From Parageobacillus caldoxylosilyticus NBRC 107762 (lineage in GTDB: Bacteria; Bacillota; Bacilli; Bacillales; Anoxybacillaceae), in contig NZ_BAWO01000001.1 of assembly GCF_000632715.1 (NCBI RefSeq), positions 62,001 through 126,000 of the forward strand: a DNA stretch of 64,000 bases, in the 5' to 3' direction. Below are positions 46,915 through 57,969 of the stretch, piece by piece. Position 1 is the first letter of the stretch. Every line of letters begins with the position of its first letter. The position numbers and the translations under genes are program-made. Under the pieces are notes generated by a model. It did not search any database. It saw only the letters and a program-made list of their open reading frames with translations, and had not been told where the DNA came from.

Positions 46915-46946
46915 AACACCTCAACCCAGGCAAGAGTTGAGGTGTT
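46915..46946 (-). terminator. Terminator after mnmA
   Basis: 11-bp perfect stem AACACCTCAAC/GTTGAGGTGTT with a 10-nt loop, then a T-run on the minus strand; it separates mnmA from yrrB. Confidence 0.92.
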
Positions 46947-46997
46947 TCCTATCTGTCACCGCTTTTTTCGCTTTCCAAGGCCCAAGGCTATCATCCT

Positions 46998-49272
<2,275 letters not shown>

Positions 49273-49290
49273 TGATCATTCTCCTTTCCA

Positions 49291-49707
49291 TCAAATATAA
49301 AACATATATGCCTCATTATCATCTTCGCTATACTTCGCCAAATCTTCCAGCGTCGTGCTGTCTAGCACTTCCTCGATCGCATCGCGAATGCGAATCCATA
49401 GCTCTCGCTTGGCCGGCTCTTCTTCCTCGAGTTCTTCGACAGGCGTGATCGGCCCTTCTAGCACGCGGATCACATCCCCAGCGGTAATTTTCGCCGGATG
49501 ATCCGCTAGCACGTAGCCGCCGTATGCCCCGCGGATGCTTTTGACAAGCCCGGCATTCCTAAGCGGTGTGACAAGCTGCTCCAAATAATGTTCAGATAAA
49601 TTATTTGCTTTGGCGATCGAGCGCAGCGAAATCGGGCGGTCGCCATACTTTTTTGCCAACTCAATCATAATCGTCAATCCATACCTACCCTTTGTCGAAA
49701 TCTTCAT
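49291..49707 (-). CDS. cymR: CymR, Rrf2-family repressor of cysteine metabolism
   Basis: 138 residues. The winged HTH (STKGRYGLTIMIELAKKY, SIAKANNLSEHYLEQLVTPLRNAGLV, GAYGGY) is that of the Rrf2 family. There is no cysteine in the protein, so unlike IscR it cannot hold an Fe-S cluster; in Bacillus CymR binds DNA together with CysK, which senses O-acetylserine. A candidate target lies in this window upstream of yrrT. Ten bp separate it from the membrane-protein gene before it. Confidence 0.95.
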   Translation of the reverse strand: MKISTKGRYGLTIMIELAKKYGDRPISLRSIAKANNLSEHYLEQLVTPLRNAGLVKSIRGAYGGYVLADHPAKITAGDVIRVLEGPITPVEELEEEEPAKRELWIRIRDAIEEVLDSTTLEDLAKYSEDDNEAYMFYI

Positions 49708-49717
49708 ATTACTCCTC

Positions 49718-50377
49718 CTAACGACTTAAACCTTGTGTTTCCATATGAATTGGTTCCATGATGCGCTCGGTGATTCTTCGGCATTGCGGAAGGGCAACGC
49801 CAGCCACCGATCCGATTGTCACGCAAAAAATGAGCGTCCCTATCGATACCGGCCCGCCTAGCAGCCAACCGATCAATAAAACAAAAGCTTCCATCGCAAT
49901 ACGAATATATTGCACTTTCCAGCCGGTTAAATCCATCAGGGCAAGCATCAAGCTATCGCGAGGACCAGCGCCAACATCGGCAGAAATATAAAGTCCCATT
50001 CCATAACCGGCAATAACAATGCCAATCAGCAGCATCGCAAATCTTCCAGCAATTGTAGCAGGAGTTTGCAAATACGGAATCATCATATACATATCGATAA
50101 ATACGCCGACAAAAAGCATATTCAAAAAAGCGCCGAGTTTTGGCAGCCGTTTGACAAGCAGGGAAGATAACGCCAAAATCACAATGCCGACAATAATTGA
50201 CCATGTCCCAATCGTCAGCCCGAATTTTCGGTACAATCCGATATGCAATACATCCCACGGCGCACAGCCAACATCGGCTTTAATTGTCAGTACAATCCCG
50301 AAAGACATTACCAATAAGCCAATAAAATAAACTGTCCAGCGGAACAAAGATGCATATTTATAGTGAGAATGGGACAT
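49718..50377 (-). CDS. YczE/YitT-type integral membrane protein
   Basis: 219 residues with five or six hydrophobic helices and the repeated pattern K-A-D-V-G-x-x-P-W/R-D (TIKADVGCAPWDVLHIGL and YISADVGAGPRDSLMLAL), diagnostic for the YczE/YyaS/YitT group. Function is unknown; one Bacillus member affects surfactin production. GGAGGGAG lies a few nt before the ATG. Being directly upstream of cymR, it may share cysteine-linked expression (inference). Confidence 0.85.
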   Translation of the reverse strand: MSHSHYKYASLFRWTVYFIGLLVMSFGIVLTIKADVGCAPWDVLHIGLYRKFGLTIGTWSIIVGIVILALSSLLVKRLPKLGAFLNMLFVGVFIDMYMMIPYLQTPATIAGRFAMLLIGIVIAGYGMGLYISADVGAGPRDSLMLALMDLTGWKVQYIRIAMEAFVLLIGWLLGGPVSIGTLIFCVTIGSVAGVALPQCRRITERIMEPIHMETQGLSR

Positions 50378-50419
50378 AGGCTCCCTCCATTATTGAACAA
50401 AGTAAACAAATCGATTGTC

Positions 50420-50428
50420 ATTATATCA
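50420..50428 (-). promoter_or_regulatory. Extended -10 upstream of the yczE-like/cymR operon
   Basis: On the minus strand TGATATAAT (extended -10) overlaps the rarA stop codon; the -35 region is poor. Confidence 0.5.
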
Positions 50429-51736
50429 TAAAATTTTGCTTCCTTCATTTTTGAAATTTTGCTGTTTTAATTGTTCCAGCCGTTCATATACTTTCGCATA
50501 ATATTTTTCTTCCCCGTGTTCTTTCGGCATATAATATTTTACACCTGCCAACTCCTTCGGCAAATATTGCTGTGCTACCCAGCCGTTTGGATAATCGTGG
50601 GGATACCGATATCCTTTTCCGTGTCCAAGCACGCTTGCCCCATGATAATGCGCATCTTTTAAATGATCGGGAATATCGCCGATCTTTCCGGCGCGCACAT
50701 CGGCAATTGCCGCATCGAGCGCTTTATAGGCAGAGTTTGATTTCGCGCTTAAACATAGCTCAATCGTGACGACTGAAAGCGGAATTCTTGCCTCCGGGAG
50801 CCCTAACCGTTCTACCGCGTTGACCGCTGCTTGCACTTTCACTCCCATCATCGGATTGGCAAGCCCGATATCTTCATAGGCGATGACAAGCAATCTCCGG
50901 CAAACGGCTGCTAAATCCCCGCCCTCAAGCAAGCGTGCCAAATAATGAAGCGCCGCATCGACATCGCTGCCGCGCACGCTTTTTTGAAACGCCGATAGAA
51001 GCGAATAATGCACATCCCCGTTTTTATCATGGGTAAATCCCCGGTTTGCTGTACACTCTGCTATCGTCTCCTCTTTGACATAAATTTGCCCATTGACTTC
51101 CCGCGAAGCATAGACGACCGCTTCTAACAAATTTAACGCAACGCGCGCATCTCCTCCGGACGCTTCAGCAATACGAAACAGCAGTTCTTCTTCGATCACA
51201 ATGCGAAAGTTTCCTAATCCTCTGTCCGGATCTTGCAGCGCACGCCGTAAGAGGGCAACGATATCATCAGGCAAAAGGCGCTTCAATTGTTGAATTTGTC
51301 CGCAGCGGCTGCGGATCGCCGGATTTACTTCGTGAAACGGGTTTTCCGTCGTAGCGCCGATCAGCGTAATCAGGCCATTTTCCACGTGGGGAAGCAAATA
51401 GTCTTGCTGCGCCTTATTAAAACGGTGGATTTCATCGATGAATAAAATGACGTTGCCGATAAGCTTCGCCGTCTCCACTACTTCTTCGATATCCTTTTTT
51501 CCCGACGTCGTCGCATTAATGGCAAAAAACTCGCGCCCAGCCGTCCCGGCAATCGCATAGGCAAGCGATGTTTTTCCCGTCCCCGGCTCTCCGTACAGCA
51601 ATAACGAAGGCACATACCCTTTTTGAATCATTTTGTACAAAGCGGTATGCGGCCCAATAATATGTTTTTGCCCGACGATCTCGTCAATATTCCGCGGTCT
51701 CATGCGGACAGCAAGCGGTTCCGCCGTAAAAAGCAT
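50426..51736 (-). CDS. rarA: Replication-associated recombination ATPase RarA (YrvN)
   Basis: 436 residues of the MgsA/RarA/WRNIP1 AAA+ family: Walker A GEPGTGKTSLAYA, Walker B ILFIDEIHRFNK, sensor 1 GATTENP, and the C-terminal tetramerisation region with HYHGASVLGHGKGYRYPHDYP. It acts at stalled forks with SSB and recombination proteins. Position next to cymR is the Bacillus arrangement. Confidence 0.96.
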   Translation of the reverse strand: MLFTAEPLAVRMRPRNIDEIVGQKHIIGPHTALYKMIQKGYVPSLLLYGEPGTGKTSLAYAIAGTAGREFFAINATTSGKKDIEEVVETAKLIGNVILFIDEIHRFNKAQQDYLLPHVENGLITLIGATTENPFHEVNPAIRSRCGQIQQLKRLLPDDIVALLRRALQDPDRGLGNFRIVIEEELLFRIAEASGGDARVALNLLEAVVYASREVNGQIYVKEETIAECTANRGFTHDKNGDVHYSLLSAFQKSVRGSDVDAALHYLARLLEGGDLAAVCRRLLVIAYEDIGLANPMMGVKVQAAVNAVERLGLPEARIPLSVVTIELCLSAKSNSAYKALDAAIADVRAGKIGDIPDHLKDAHYHGASVLGHGKGYRYPHDYPNGWVAQQYLPKELAGVKYYMPKEHGEEKYYAKVYERLEQLKQQNFKNEGSKIL

Positions 51737-51774
51737 AAAACGATCCCTCCGCTTATGAAAAGTATCGTTGTTCT

Positions 51775-52668
51775 TTAGCCGGCAGAGAACTTCTGCCTAT
51801 CGAAATAGCGCTCTATTGCCGCCTTTAATTCATTGTATAAAGGCAAATCCCATTTCTCTAAATAAAGCAGCAGCGCATCCACCATAAACGGCCGTGCTTC
51901 TTCTCCTTTTTTCATCTCCAGTTTTAATGTTTCTAACGAGTAGCGTACATCCTCTTCCATTTCTCCATTAATCGGCACAGCGGCGATCATATGGTCAAGA
52001 TAGGCGAGAATTTGTTTCTGCCTCTCCTGTTGATCGGTTTGCTCCGCGGAAAGATAATCGTGCATCGTTTCTATCGTTAATAACGGTTCTTCTTGTCCGG
52101 TCATGCTAGCCACTAGCGCATCGAGCCGCCGAAGCAAAAACGGCGCCATCTTGGCTAAAGGCAGCTGTTTTCGGTCAATCGCCATATAAAACAAATATTC
52201 TTTGAGCATTCCGTTAAGCATCGTCGCACAATCCAGCGAAAAACGGCGCACTTTTTCTCCGTATATTTCTTCGATGGCCCGGCGATACCAGTTGAGCATT
52301 TTCGCACGAATGCGAAACACGAGCCGATGAACTTCATCATTGACTTTTACCGTTTGTTCGCCCATATGCATTTGGACTAGCTCTTTATGACGGTAAAATT
52401 CCTCGATTTGCACAGACAGCTGTTTTTCAAATTTTTCCCGTGCTGACAATGCGGCATCATCGGCAATATCTTTCATTTTGTGAAAGAGAACGTCATAGTA
52501 ATAACGCAAAATCGACACCGCAATTTCTTCCTTCGATTTAAAGTAATTATAAATTGAACCTTTCGCTATCCCGCTCTGCTCGGCAATTTCTTGCATCGAT
52601 GTAGCATAATAGCCTTTCTGCGCAAACAGCTTCATTGCCGCCTGAATAATTTCTTCTTTCCGGTTCAA
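51775..52668 (-). CDS. TetR-family transcriptional regulator (YerO-like)
   Basis: 297 residues, longer than typical TetR proteins. The HTH is at residues 6-46 (EEIIQAAMKLFAQKGYYATS, SGIAKGSIYNYFKSKEE); the long helical C-terminal part presumably binds the ligand and dimerises. It follows swrC by 110 bp, and Bacillus YerO, also about 290 residues, accompanies swrC, so it probably represses the pump. The start is TTG at 52668 after AAGGAG. TATAAT lies about 40 bp upstream with a poor -35. Confidence 0.9.
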   Translation of the reverse strand: MNRKEEIIQAAMKLFAQKGYYATSMQEIAEQSGIAKGSIYNYFKSKEEIAVSILRYYYDVLFHKMKDIADDAALSAREKFEKQLSVQIEEFYRHKELVQMHMGEQTVKVNDEVHRLVFRIRAKMLNWYRRAIEEIYGEKVRRFSLDCATMLNGMLKEYLFYMAIDRKQLPLAKMAPFLLRRLDALVASMTGQEEPLLTIETMHDYLSAEQTDQQERQKQILAYLDHMIAAVPINGEMEEDVRYSLETLKLEMKKGEEARPFMVDALLLYLEKWDLPLYNELKAAIERYFDRQKFSAG

Positions 52669-52734
52669 TGTTTTCTCCTTCCTTATTCTTGTTTATGATT
52701 ATTATAATAGATTCTTTTTTGGGAAAAAACGAAA

Positions 52735-52772
52735 CAAAAACGATGGATGGCCCGTTGCAACATGGGCCATCC
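52735..52772 (-). terminator. Terminator after swrC
   Basis: 9-bp perfect stem GGATGGCCC/GGGCCATCC with a 10-nt loop, followed on the minus strand by ATCGTTTTTG. Confidence 0.88.
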
Positions 52773-52778
52773 TTCCAT

Positions 52779-55700
52779 TTACTGTTTCATCCGTTCTGCC
52801 TTCGCTTGGCGAATAAAGAATAACTCATACATCACAGGAATGAGAATAAGCGTTAACAAAGTGGAAGAAGTAAGACCGCCGATCACGGTAATCGCCAATC
52901 CTTTGGAAATCAATGTTCCGGACTCGCTCGTCAGCGCCAATGGAATCAGCGCTGTCACCGTTGCAAATGCAGTCATTAAAATCGGCCGCAGCCGTGTTTT
53001 GCCTGCTTCCATAATCGCGGCGCGAATCGTCATTCCTTTTTGTTCACGATTTTGTCCAATGCGGTCGACAAGAACGATGGCGTTGGTCGTGACAATTCCA
53101 ATTAGCATTAATAGCCCGATCATGACACTGATGGACAGCGGCTCTTTTGCGATATATAAGCCAAGAAGCGAGCCGATCGGCACGAAAATAAGCGAAGACA
53201 GAATGACAAACGGGATGCGCGCTTTTCCGAATGTGACAAGCATCGTAATATAGACAAGGCCAATGGCAATGAGCATCGCAATGCCAAGCTCCTGGAACGT
53301 TTGCATCGTCTCATCGCTGCCGCCCCCTCCCTCTAATGACACATCATCTGGAAGGTTCAGATCATTTTTCACATGGCGAATGACATCATTGGTGACTTTT
53401 TGGATGTTATCGCCAACGATTTGCGCGGATACACGGGCAAACACTTTTCCATTCAGTTTTTGAATTGATGTATACGTATCTACCTCGTTGACAGACGCCA
53501 GCTCAGAGACAGGAACAAGTCCTCTCTTTGTAAAAATCATCGTATTTTTCAGTTCATCTACCGATTGAAGATGTTGATTGTACGATAATTGAACGGTCCG
53601 CTCTTTTCCGTTTAGCGTTAATGCTCCGACCTCCACCGGCTTCGTGGCGTCGGCAATCGTTCCTAAAATTTGAAATCCAGAAACGCCATAAGCGGCCGCT
53701 TTTTCCGGGTCGATATCGACGACGATTTGTTTTTGCTTATCGGCGAAGTTGTTCGTTACATCTTTCAAATCATGGCGTTTATTTAAATAGGTTTCTACTT
53801 GTTTTGCTGCTTTTTGCAAGGAAGATAAATTGTTGGAATACAAATCAATATCGACATTGTTATTGGTCGGCGGACCGCCGCTCTCCATCTCGCGCACGCC
53901 GAACTTTGTCCCGGGTGCTTTTTCATTGACGATTTGTTCCATCTTTTTCTCTAGCTTTTTGATTAATGGCGCAACAGCAACATCTTCTTTTAAATTAATA
54001 AAATAGTTTGCCTGGTTTTGACGTTTTAGTCCGCTGCGATAATCACGGCTGCCAACGGCTGCGGTGACGTTTTTAATTTCTTTCTGCTTGACAAACATAT
54101 TTTCTAATGCTAATGATACATCATTTGTTTTTTCCAGCGACGTTGAAGACGGGAGTTCAATGCTGGCGACCAACGTTTTTTGCTCTTCATTTGGCAAAAA
54201 AGTAAACCCTAGCGCCGGAGCGAGTGCAAATGAACCGACAAGCAATACCACCGATAGCAGCAAAACAAGCGCTTTATGGCGAAGCGCCCAGGCAATGACG
54301 CGTCCGTAAACACGCTGCAGCGCTCCTTCTTTTTCTTCCGGCGGAACTTTTTTAAAGGAGAATTTCGCCAAAATCGGCACAACCGTAACGGCAACAACCA
54401 AAGAAACCAACAGCGCGAACACAATGGTTAAAGCAAACGGCAGGAAAAATTCGCCGGTAATTCCGCCGACAAAGCCGAGCGGCAAAAAGACAACCACTGT
54501 CGTAATCGTCGAAGAGGTAATGGCTTTTAGTATCTCTCTCGTCGAATCTTGAATGAGTTCATCCGTTATTCCCGTTTTCGCCTTGCGCACACGGCGAAAA
54601 ATATTTTCAATGACGACAATGCTGTCATCGACGACGCGCCCTACTGCTACGGCCATCCCTCCAAGCGTCATCACATTTAAAGAAATATCCATTCGATTGA
54701 GAAAAATGGAAGCGACCAATAGCGAAAGCGGAATGGACACGATCGCGATGACCGTCGCGCGCACATTGCGCAAAAAGAGAAGCACCGCAACCGAAGCGAA
54801 CAGCGCCCCGAGCAATCCTTCCCGGACGAGCGATTCGACCGATTTTTTAATTCCTTCCGCCGAATCAAAACCGATGGTGTAATCGAATTTGTCCTTATAC
54901 GAATCCAATACTTTGGTCACTTTGTCCGCCACTTCTACCGTGTTCGCGTCTTGCTTTTTCGTTACTGCCATCGATAGCGCTTCTTTCAAGTTATAGCGCG
55001 TAAACTCGGCCCGATCGGCAACCGTTTCGATGCTGGCGATGTCTTTTAACTTAATCGCTGGCTTTGCTTGCGCCGCAGCAGGCATGGATTGCAGCACCGG
55101 CGATGTCAGCGCCATATTTTCCAGCTCTTTCACCGTTTCTAGCTTTTCCTGCACACGAACCGGAATTTGCAGCGTATCGGTATGAACATTGCCGGCTGGG
55201 AAAGACATGTATTTTTCGTTGATTTGATCTTTAATCTGTGTCAGCGTCAATCCTGCCTGCAGCGCTTTTTGCTTATCGACAGTAATTTTTATAATTTCCT
55301 CCTTCTCCCCGCCGACAGAGATGGAGTTAATTCCATCAATTTTATTTAACTCAGGAATAACTTCTGTTTCTAATATGTTTTGCAAATCCACATCTTTCTT
55401 GGCAAATAAAGAAATATTAAAAATAGGAATCGTTCCAAATGAAAACCGGTTGACTTTCGTCTCCACATTTTCCGGAAGATCCGTGTCTTTTATTAATGTG
55501 TCAACTTGCCGTTCCACTTCCTCCATATCGGTATGAAACGGAAACTCGAGATTAATAACGGCCATGCTTTCATACGAAGAACTTTGCATGTTCTTTAGCC
55601 CTTCAAGCGATTTGAATTTTTCCTCCAGCTTCGCCGTTACTTGATCGTTTATATCTTGCGGCGACGCCCCCGGATAAACGATTTCAATCGATAATTGCGG

Positions 55701-55829
55701 AAACTCAATGTTTGGAAGCAAATCGACTTTCAGGGATGAAAACGAGTATGCTCCTAAAATAATCAGCAAAAAAGAAATAATGAATACGGCGACTGCATTT
55801 TTTAGGCTAAATCTTGTTAAAAAATTCAT
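52779..55829 (-). CDS. swrC: RND-family efflux pump SwrC
   Basis: 1016 residues with the RND layout: TM1 at the N-terminus, a large extracytoplasmic porter loop, six TM helices near the middle (containing GGMAVAVGRVVDDSIVVIENIFR, the proton-relay aspartates), a second porter loop and C-terminal TM helices (ATVTALIPLALTSESGTLISKGLA). In Bacillus SwrC exports surfactin-like lipopeptides and other amphiphiles and is needed for swarming. GAGGTGGAAGG precedes the ATG. A consensus promoter and a candidate TetR operator lie upstream. Confidence 0.93.
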   Translation of the reverse strand: MNFLTRFSLKNAVAVFIISFLLIILGAYSFSSLKVDLLPNIEFPQLSIEIVYPGASPQDINDQVTAKLEEKFKSLEGLKNMQSSSYESMAVINLEFPFHTDMEEVERQVDTLIKDTDLPENVETKVNRFSFGTIPIFNISLFAKKDVDLQNILETEVIPELNKIDGINSISVGGEKEEIIKITVDKQKALQAGLTLTQIKDQINEKYMSFPAGNVHTDTLQIPVRVQEKLETVKELENMALTSPVLQSMPAAAQAKPAIKLKDIASIETVADRAEFTRYNLKEALSMAVTKKQDANTVEVADKVTKVLDSYKDKFDYTIGFDSAEGIKKSVESLVREGLLGALFASVAVLLFLRNVRATVIAIVSIPLSLLVASIFLNRMDISLNVMTLGGMAVAVGRVVDDSIVVIENIFRRVRKAKTGITDELIQDSTREILKAITSSTITTVVVFLPLGFVGGITGEFFLPFALTIVFALLVSLVVAVTVVPILAKFSFKKVPPEEKEGALQRVYGRVIAWALRHKALVLLLSVVLLVGSFALAPALGFTFLPNEEQKTLVASIELPSSTSLEKTNDVSLALENMFVKQKEIKNVTAAVGSRDYRSGLKRQNQANYFINLKEDVAVAPLIKKLEKKMEQIVNEKAPGTKFGVREMESGGPPTNNNVDIDLYSNNLSSLQKAAKQVETYLNKRHDLKDVTNNFADKQKQIVVDIDPEKAAAYGVSGFQILGTIADATKPVEVGALTLNGKERTVQLSYNQHLQSVDELKNTMIFTKRGLVPVSELASVNEVDTYTSIQKLNGKVFARVSAQIVGDNIQKVTNDVIRHVKNDLNLPDDVSLEGGGGSDETMQTFQELGIAMLIAIGLVYITMLVTFGKARIPFVILSSLIFVPIGSLLGLYIAKEPLSISVMIGLLMLIGIVTTNAIVLVDRIGQNREQKGMTIRAAIMEAGKTRLRPILMTAFATVTALIPLALTSESGTLISKGLAITVIGGLTSSTLLTLILIPVMYELFFIRQAKAERMKQ

Positions 55830-55883
55830 CCTTCCACCTCTTTCCCGTCGTCATTTCTAACCAATTGTTCATAGTTTTTTGCA

Positions 55884-55897
55884 ACCGACTGGTCGTA
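55884..55897. promoter_or_regulatory. Candidate TetR operator downstream of the swrC start site
   Basis: CGAC-TG-GTCG (55886-55895), a short GAC-xx-GTC palindrome of the kind many TetR regulators bind, lies about 17 bp downstream of the swrC -10, near the expected start site. Short, so chance cannot be excluded. Confidence 0.4.
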
Positions 55898-55911
55898 ATA
55901 AATATAGGCCC

Positions 55912-55940
55912 ATTATAAAAGATTATTGGCAAACTTTCAA
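55912..55940 (-). promoter_or_regulatory. Sigma-A promoter of swrC
   Basis: On the minus strand TTGAAA, a 17-bp spacer and a perfect TATAAT, about 85 bp upstream of swrC. Confidence 0.85.
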
Positions 55941-55958
55941 TGAAATAAAAAATATAAA

Positions 55959-55988
55959 GTTTAAATTTGCCAACAAGAGGAAAAACTA
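55959..55988 (+). promoter_or_regulatory. Sigma-F promoter of the rsfA homologue
   Basis: GTTTA, a 15-bp spacer and GGAAAAACTA fit the sigma-F pattern GYWTA-N15-GGnRAnAnTR at every defined position. Start about 30 bp before the coding sequence. Confidence 0.82.
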
Positions 55989-56023
55989 TCATCTATCTAA
56001 ATTTATTTGCGGGGTGTGACAAC

Positions 56024-56674
56024 ATGAAAACAAGACAAGACGCCTGGTCTCACGAGGAAGATGTCGTGTTGGCGGAAACGGTGCTACGATATATTCGCGA
56101 GGGGGGAACGCAGCTTGCCGCATTTGAAGAAGTCGGCAACCGCTTGAACCGGACAGCGGCCGCATGCGGGTTCCGCTGGAACGCCGAAGTTCGGAAACGA
56201 TATGTTGAAGCGATTGAACTGGCGAAAAAACAGCGCAAAGAGCGGAAGCGCGCGCTAGAAATGGCCAAAAAACTCCAAAAAGAAAACAACGCAGCAACGT
56301 TGCTTCCATCATCAGAAAACATTTCTTATCAAGGATCGTCGCCATTTCTCCCTGCTTCGACGCTCACCCTTGAGCAATGCATCGCTTTTTTGCAAACGTT
56401 AAAACACGACTACGAACAGGTCGAAGCAATGAAAAAAGAAAATGAACGATTAAAACAAGAACAGGTACAGCTGCAAAAACAGCGGGAAGAATTACAACAA
56501 AAATTGGAGCGCCTCGAAGCACAGCAATCCACTATTCAAGAAGATTATGAGGCATTAGTAAAAATTATGGAGCGTGCCCGTAAACTCGTGTTGGAAGAAG
56601 AGTACGGAGTGCCGCCAGCCCATATTTTCCGCATGGATAAAAACGGAAATTTGGAACATATTGCCCGTTCTTAA
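56024..56674 (+). CDS. rsfA: RsfA family prespore transcription factor
   Basis: 216 residues. The N-terminal Myb/SANT-like DNA-binding region (RQDAWSHEEDVVLAETVLRYIREGGTQ.., NRTAAACGFRWN) matches RsfA; a coiled coil rich in K, E and Q follows (about residues 115-190). Bacillus RsfA (258 residues) tunes sigma-F-dependent genes in the forespore; the paralogue YlbO is the alternative identity. The ATG at 56024 follows GGGGTG. A perfect sigma-F promoter supports the assignment. It is divergent from swrC. Confidence 0.88.
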   Translation: MKTRQDAWSHEEDVVLAETVLRYIREGGTQLAAFEEVGNRLNRTAAACGFRWNAEVRKRYVEAIELAKKQRKERKRALEMAKKLQKENNAATLLPSSENISYQGSSPFLPASTLTLEQCIAFLQTLKHDYEQVEAMKKENERLKQEQVQLQKQREELQQKLERLEAQQSTIQEDYEALVKIMERARKLVLEEEYGVPPAHIFRMDKNGNLEHIARS

Positions 56675-56708
56675 AAAAACGTCGCAGCCCATAGTCTGCG
56701 ACGTTTTT
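56675..56708. terminator. Terminator between rsfA and tcdA
   Basis: 13-bp stem AAAAACGTCGCAG/CTGCGACGTTTTT, 8-nt loop, symmetric for the two convergent genes. Confidence 0.93.
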
Positions 56709-56726
56709 CACATATTTACCGAGAAG

Positions 56727-56759
56727 TCTCCCACCTCTTAACAGAGTGTAGATGGGAGA
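56727..56759. repeat. Inverted repeat after tcdA, possible insertion-sequence scar
   Basis: Outer arms TCTCCCA/TGGGAGA and an inner CTCT/AGAG pair make a hairpin with no T-run, directly after the tcdA stop. The sequence style recalls the ends of IS200/IS605 elements, but no transposase or second end is present. Confidence 0.35.
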
Positions 56760-56762
56760 GGT

Positions 56763-57527
56763 TCATTCTTCTCCAACCCGATAAATTTTGATGTCTTTTA
56801 AAAGTTCCCGCACGACGTATGACGCCATGATCAATCCGGCCACCGACGGCACAAACGCGTTGGAAGACGGCGGCATTTGCGCTTTGCGGATCGGCGACTG
56901 GTCATTGCCTACGACTTTGCGGACATCTTCGCGAATAATAATCGGCTTTTCATCAGAAAATACGACAGGAATCCCGCGACGAATGCCTTCTTTGCGCAAT
57001 TTGGCACGGATGACTTTCGCGATCGGATCCGTGTGCGTTTTCGAGATATCGGCGATGCGGAAACGCGTCGGATCCATTTTGTTGGCGGCGCCCATGCTAG
57101 AAATAATCGGAATATTGCGCTTTAAACATTCCTTCATTAAATGCACTTTATAAATAATCGTATCAGAAGCGTCAATGACAAAATCAAGATCATAGCTGAA
57201 AAATTGCTCATATGTTTCTTCTGTATAAAACATTTGCAGCGCAATCACTTCGCATTCCGGATTAATATCGGCGATGCGTTCTTTCATCAATTCGACTTTC
57301 GGACGGCCGATCGTCGAAAGAAGCGCATGAATCTGCCGGTTGATATTCGTAATATCGACATTGTCCCGATCGACAAGAACGAGCCGTCCGATGCCGGAAC
57401 GAGCCAGCGCTTCCACCGCAAAAGAGCCGACCCCACCGACGCCGAGAACAGCCACTGTTGCTTGTTTTAATTTTTCCAGCCCTTCTTTGCCGATTGCCAA
57501 TTCGTTGCGTGAAAATTGATGTAGCAT
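56763..57527 (-). CDS. tcdA: tRNA threonylcarbamoyladenosine dehydratase TcdA (YrvM)
   Basis: 254 residues of the E1-like/ThiF fold. VLGVGGVGSFAVEALARSGIG is the ATP-binding loop, and DVDITN.. RQ follows; FVIDASDTIIYK carries the metal/ATP contact. TcdA cyclises t6A37 to ct6A in tRNAs reading ANN codons. The ATG at 57527 is used, with GAGAGGA upstream. It lies downstream of the 6S RNA gene and aspS as in Bacillus. Confidence 0.95.
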   Translation of the reverse strand: MLHQFSRNELAIGKEGLEKLKQATVAVLGVGGVGSFAVEALARSGIGRLVLVDRDNVDITNINRQIHALLSTIGRPKVELMKERIADINPECEVIALQMFYTEETYEQFFSYDLDFVIDASDTIIYKVHLMKECLKRNIPIISSMGAANKMDPTRFRIADISKTHTDPIAKVIRAKLRKEGIRRGIPVVFSDEKPIIIREDVRKVVGNDQSPIRKAQMPPSSNAFVPSVAGLIMASYVVRELLKDIKIYRVGEE

Positions 57528-57624
57528 CAATATCCTCTCCGTTGCTTTATTGTAATTTCCATACCGTTTTTTATCCTACAATAATCGGCGCTTTATTTTC
57601 AATCACATTTTTATGCCAGCAAAA

Positions 57625-57660
57625 ACAAAACCCTATGTAAAGGGCAGCCTTTACATAGGG
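57625..57660 (-). terminator. Terminator of the 6S RNA transcript
   Basis: 13-bp stem CCCTATGTAAAGG/CCTTTACATAGGG with a short loop, followed on the minus strand by TTTTGTTTTTG. It lies about 30 nt beyond the 3' end of the expected mature RNA. Confidence 0.9.
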
Positions 57661-57689
57661 AAGTAGCCTGGCATATGTAGCAAAATTTC

Positions 57690-57886
57690 AGCTGTCAGTC
57701 CCAATCGTGCCGTCGATGCCTTCGTTTTGAACCCGCTCCCAAGCAGGTGGGTGCCCTGTCCCAAGGTTTGCACTTCCTCGTACGGGGAGGCATGTACGCC
57801 GCTTGGAAACCCCGGGCTCCCGTATAACTTATTGTTCGGTCAAAACAATAGGTTATACGACGAACACATCAGGACTATTTCTATTT
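57690..57886 (-). ncRNA. bsrA: 6S-1 RNA (bsrA)
   Basis: About 197 nt between aspS and tcdA, the same place as Bacillus 6S-1. The 5' strand GTCCTGATGTGTTCGTCG can pair with the 3' strand CGACGGCACGATTGGGAC to form the closing stem; the interior (CGGGAGCCCGGGG, AAGCGGCGTACATGCC) supports the long imperfect hairpin with a central bubble that mimics an open promoter. 6S RNA binds the sigma-A holoenzyme and dampens transcription in stationary phase. Ends are estimated from the closing stem and the promoter; a precursor to about 57625 is likely. Confidence 0.92.
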
Positions 57887-57892
57887 GCTTTT

Positions 57893-57921
57893 ATTGTATC
57901 ACAGATTTGGTCGCTTGTGAA
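57893..57921 (-). promoter_or_regulatory. Promoter of 6S RNA
   Basis: On the minus strand TTCACA, a 17-bp spacer and TACAAT with TGA before it (extended -10). Start near 57886. Confidence 0.8.
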
Positions 57922-57969
57922 CCTCCCCGCCCACATACTTTTGGGGAATAAAGGACGATAGGAACCTGC

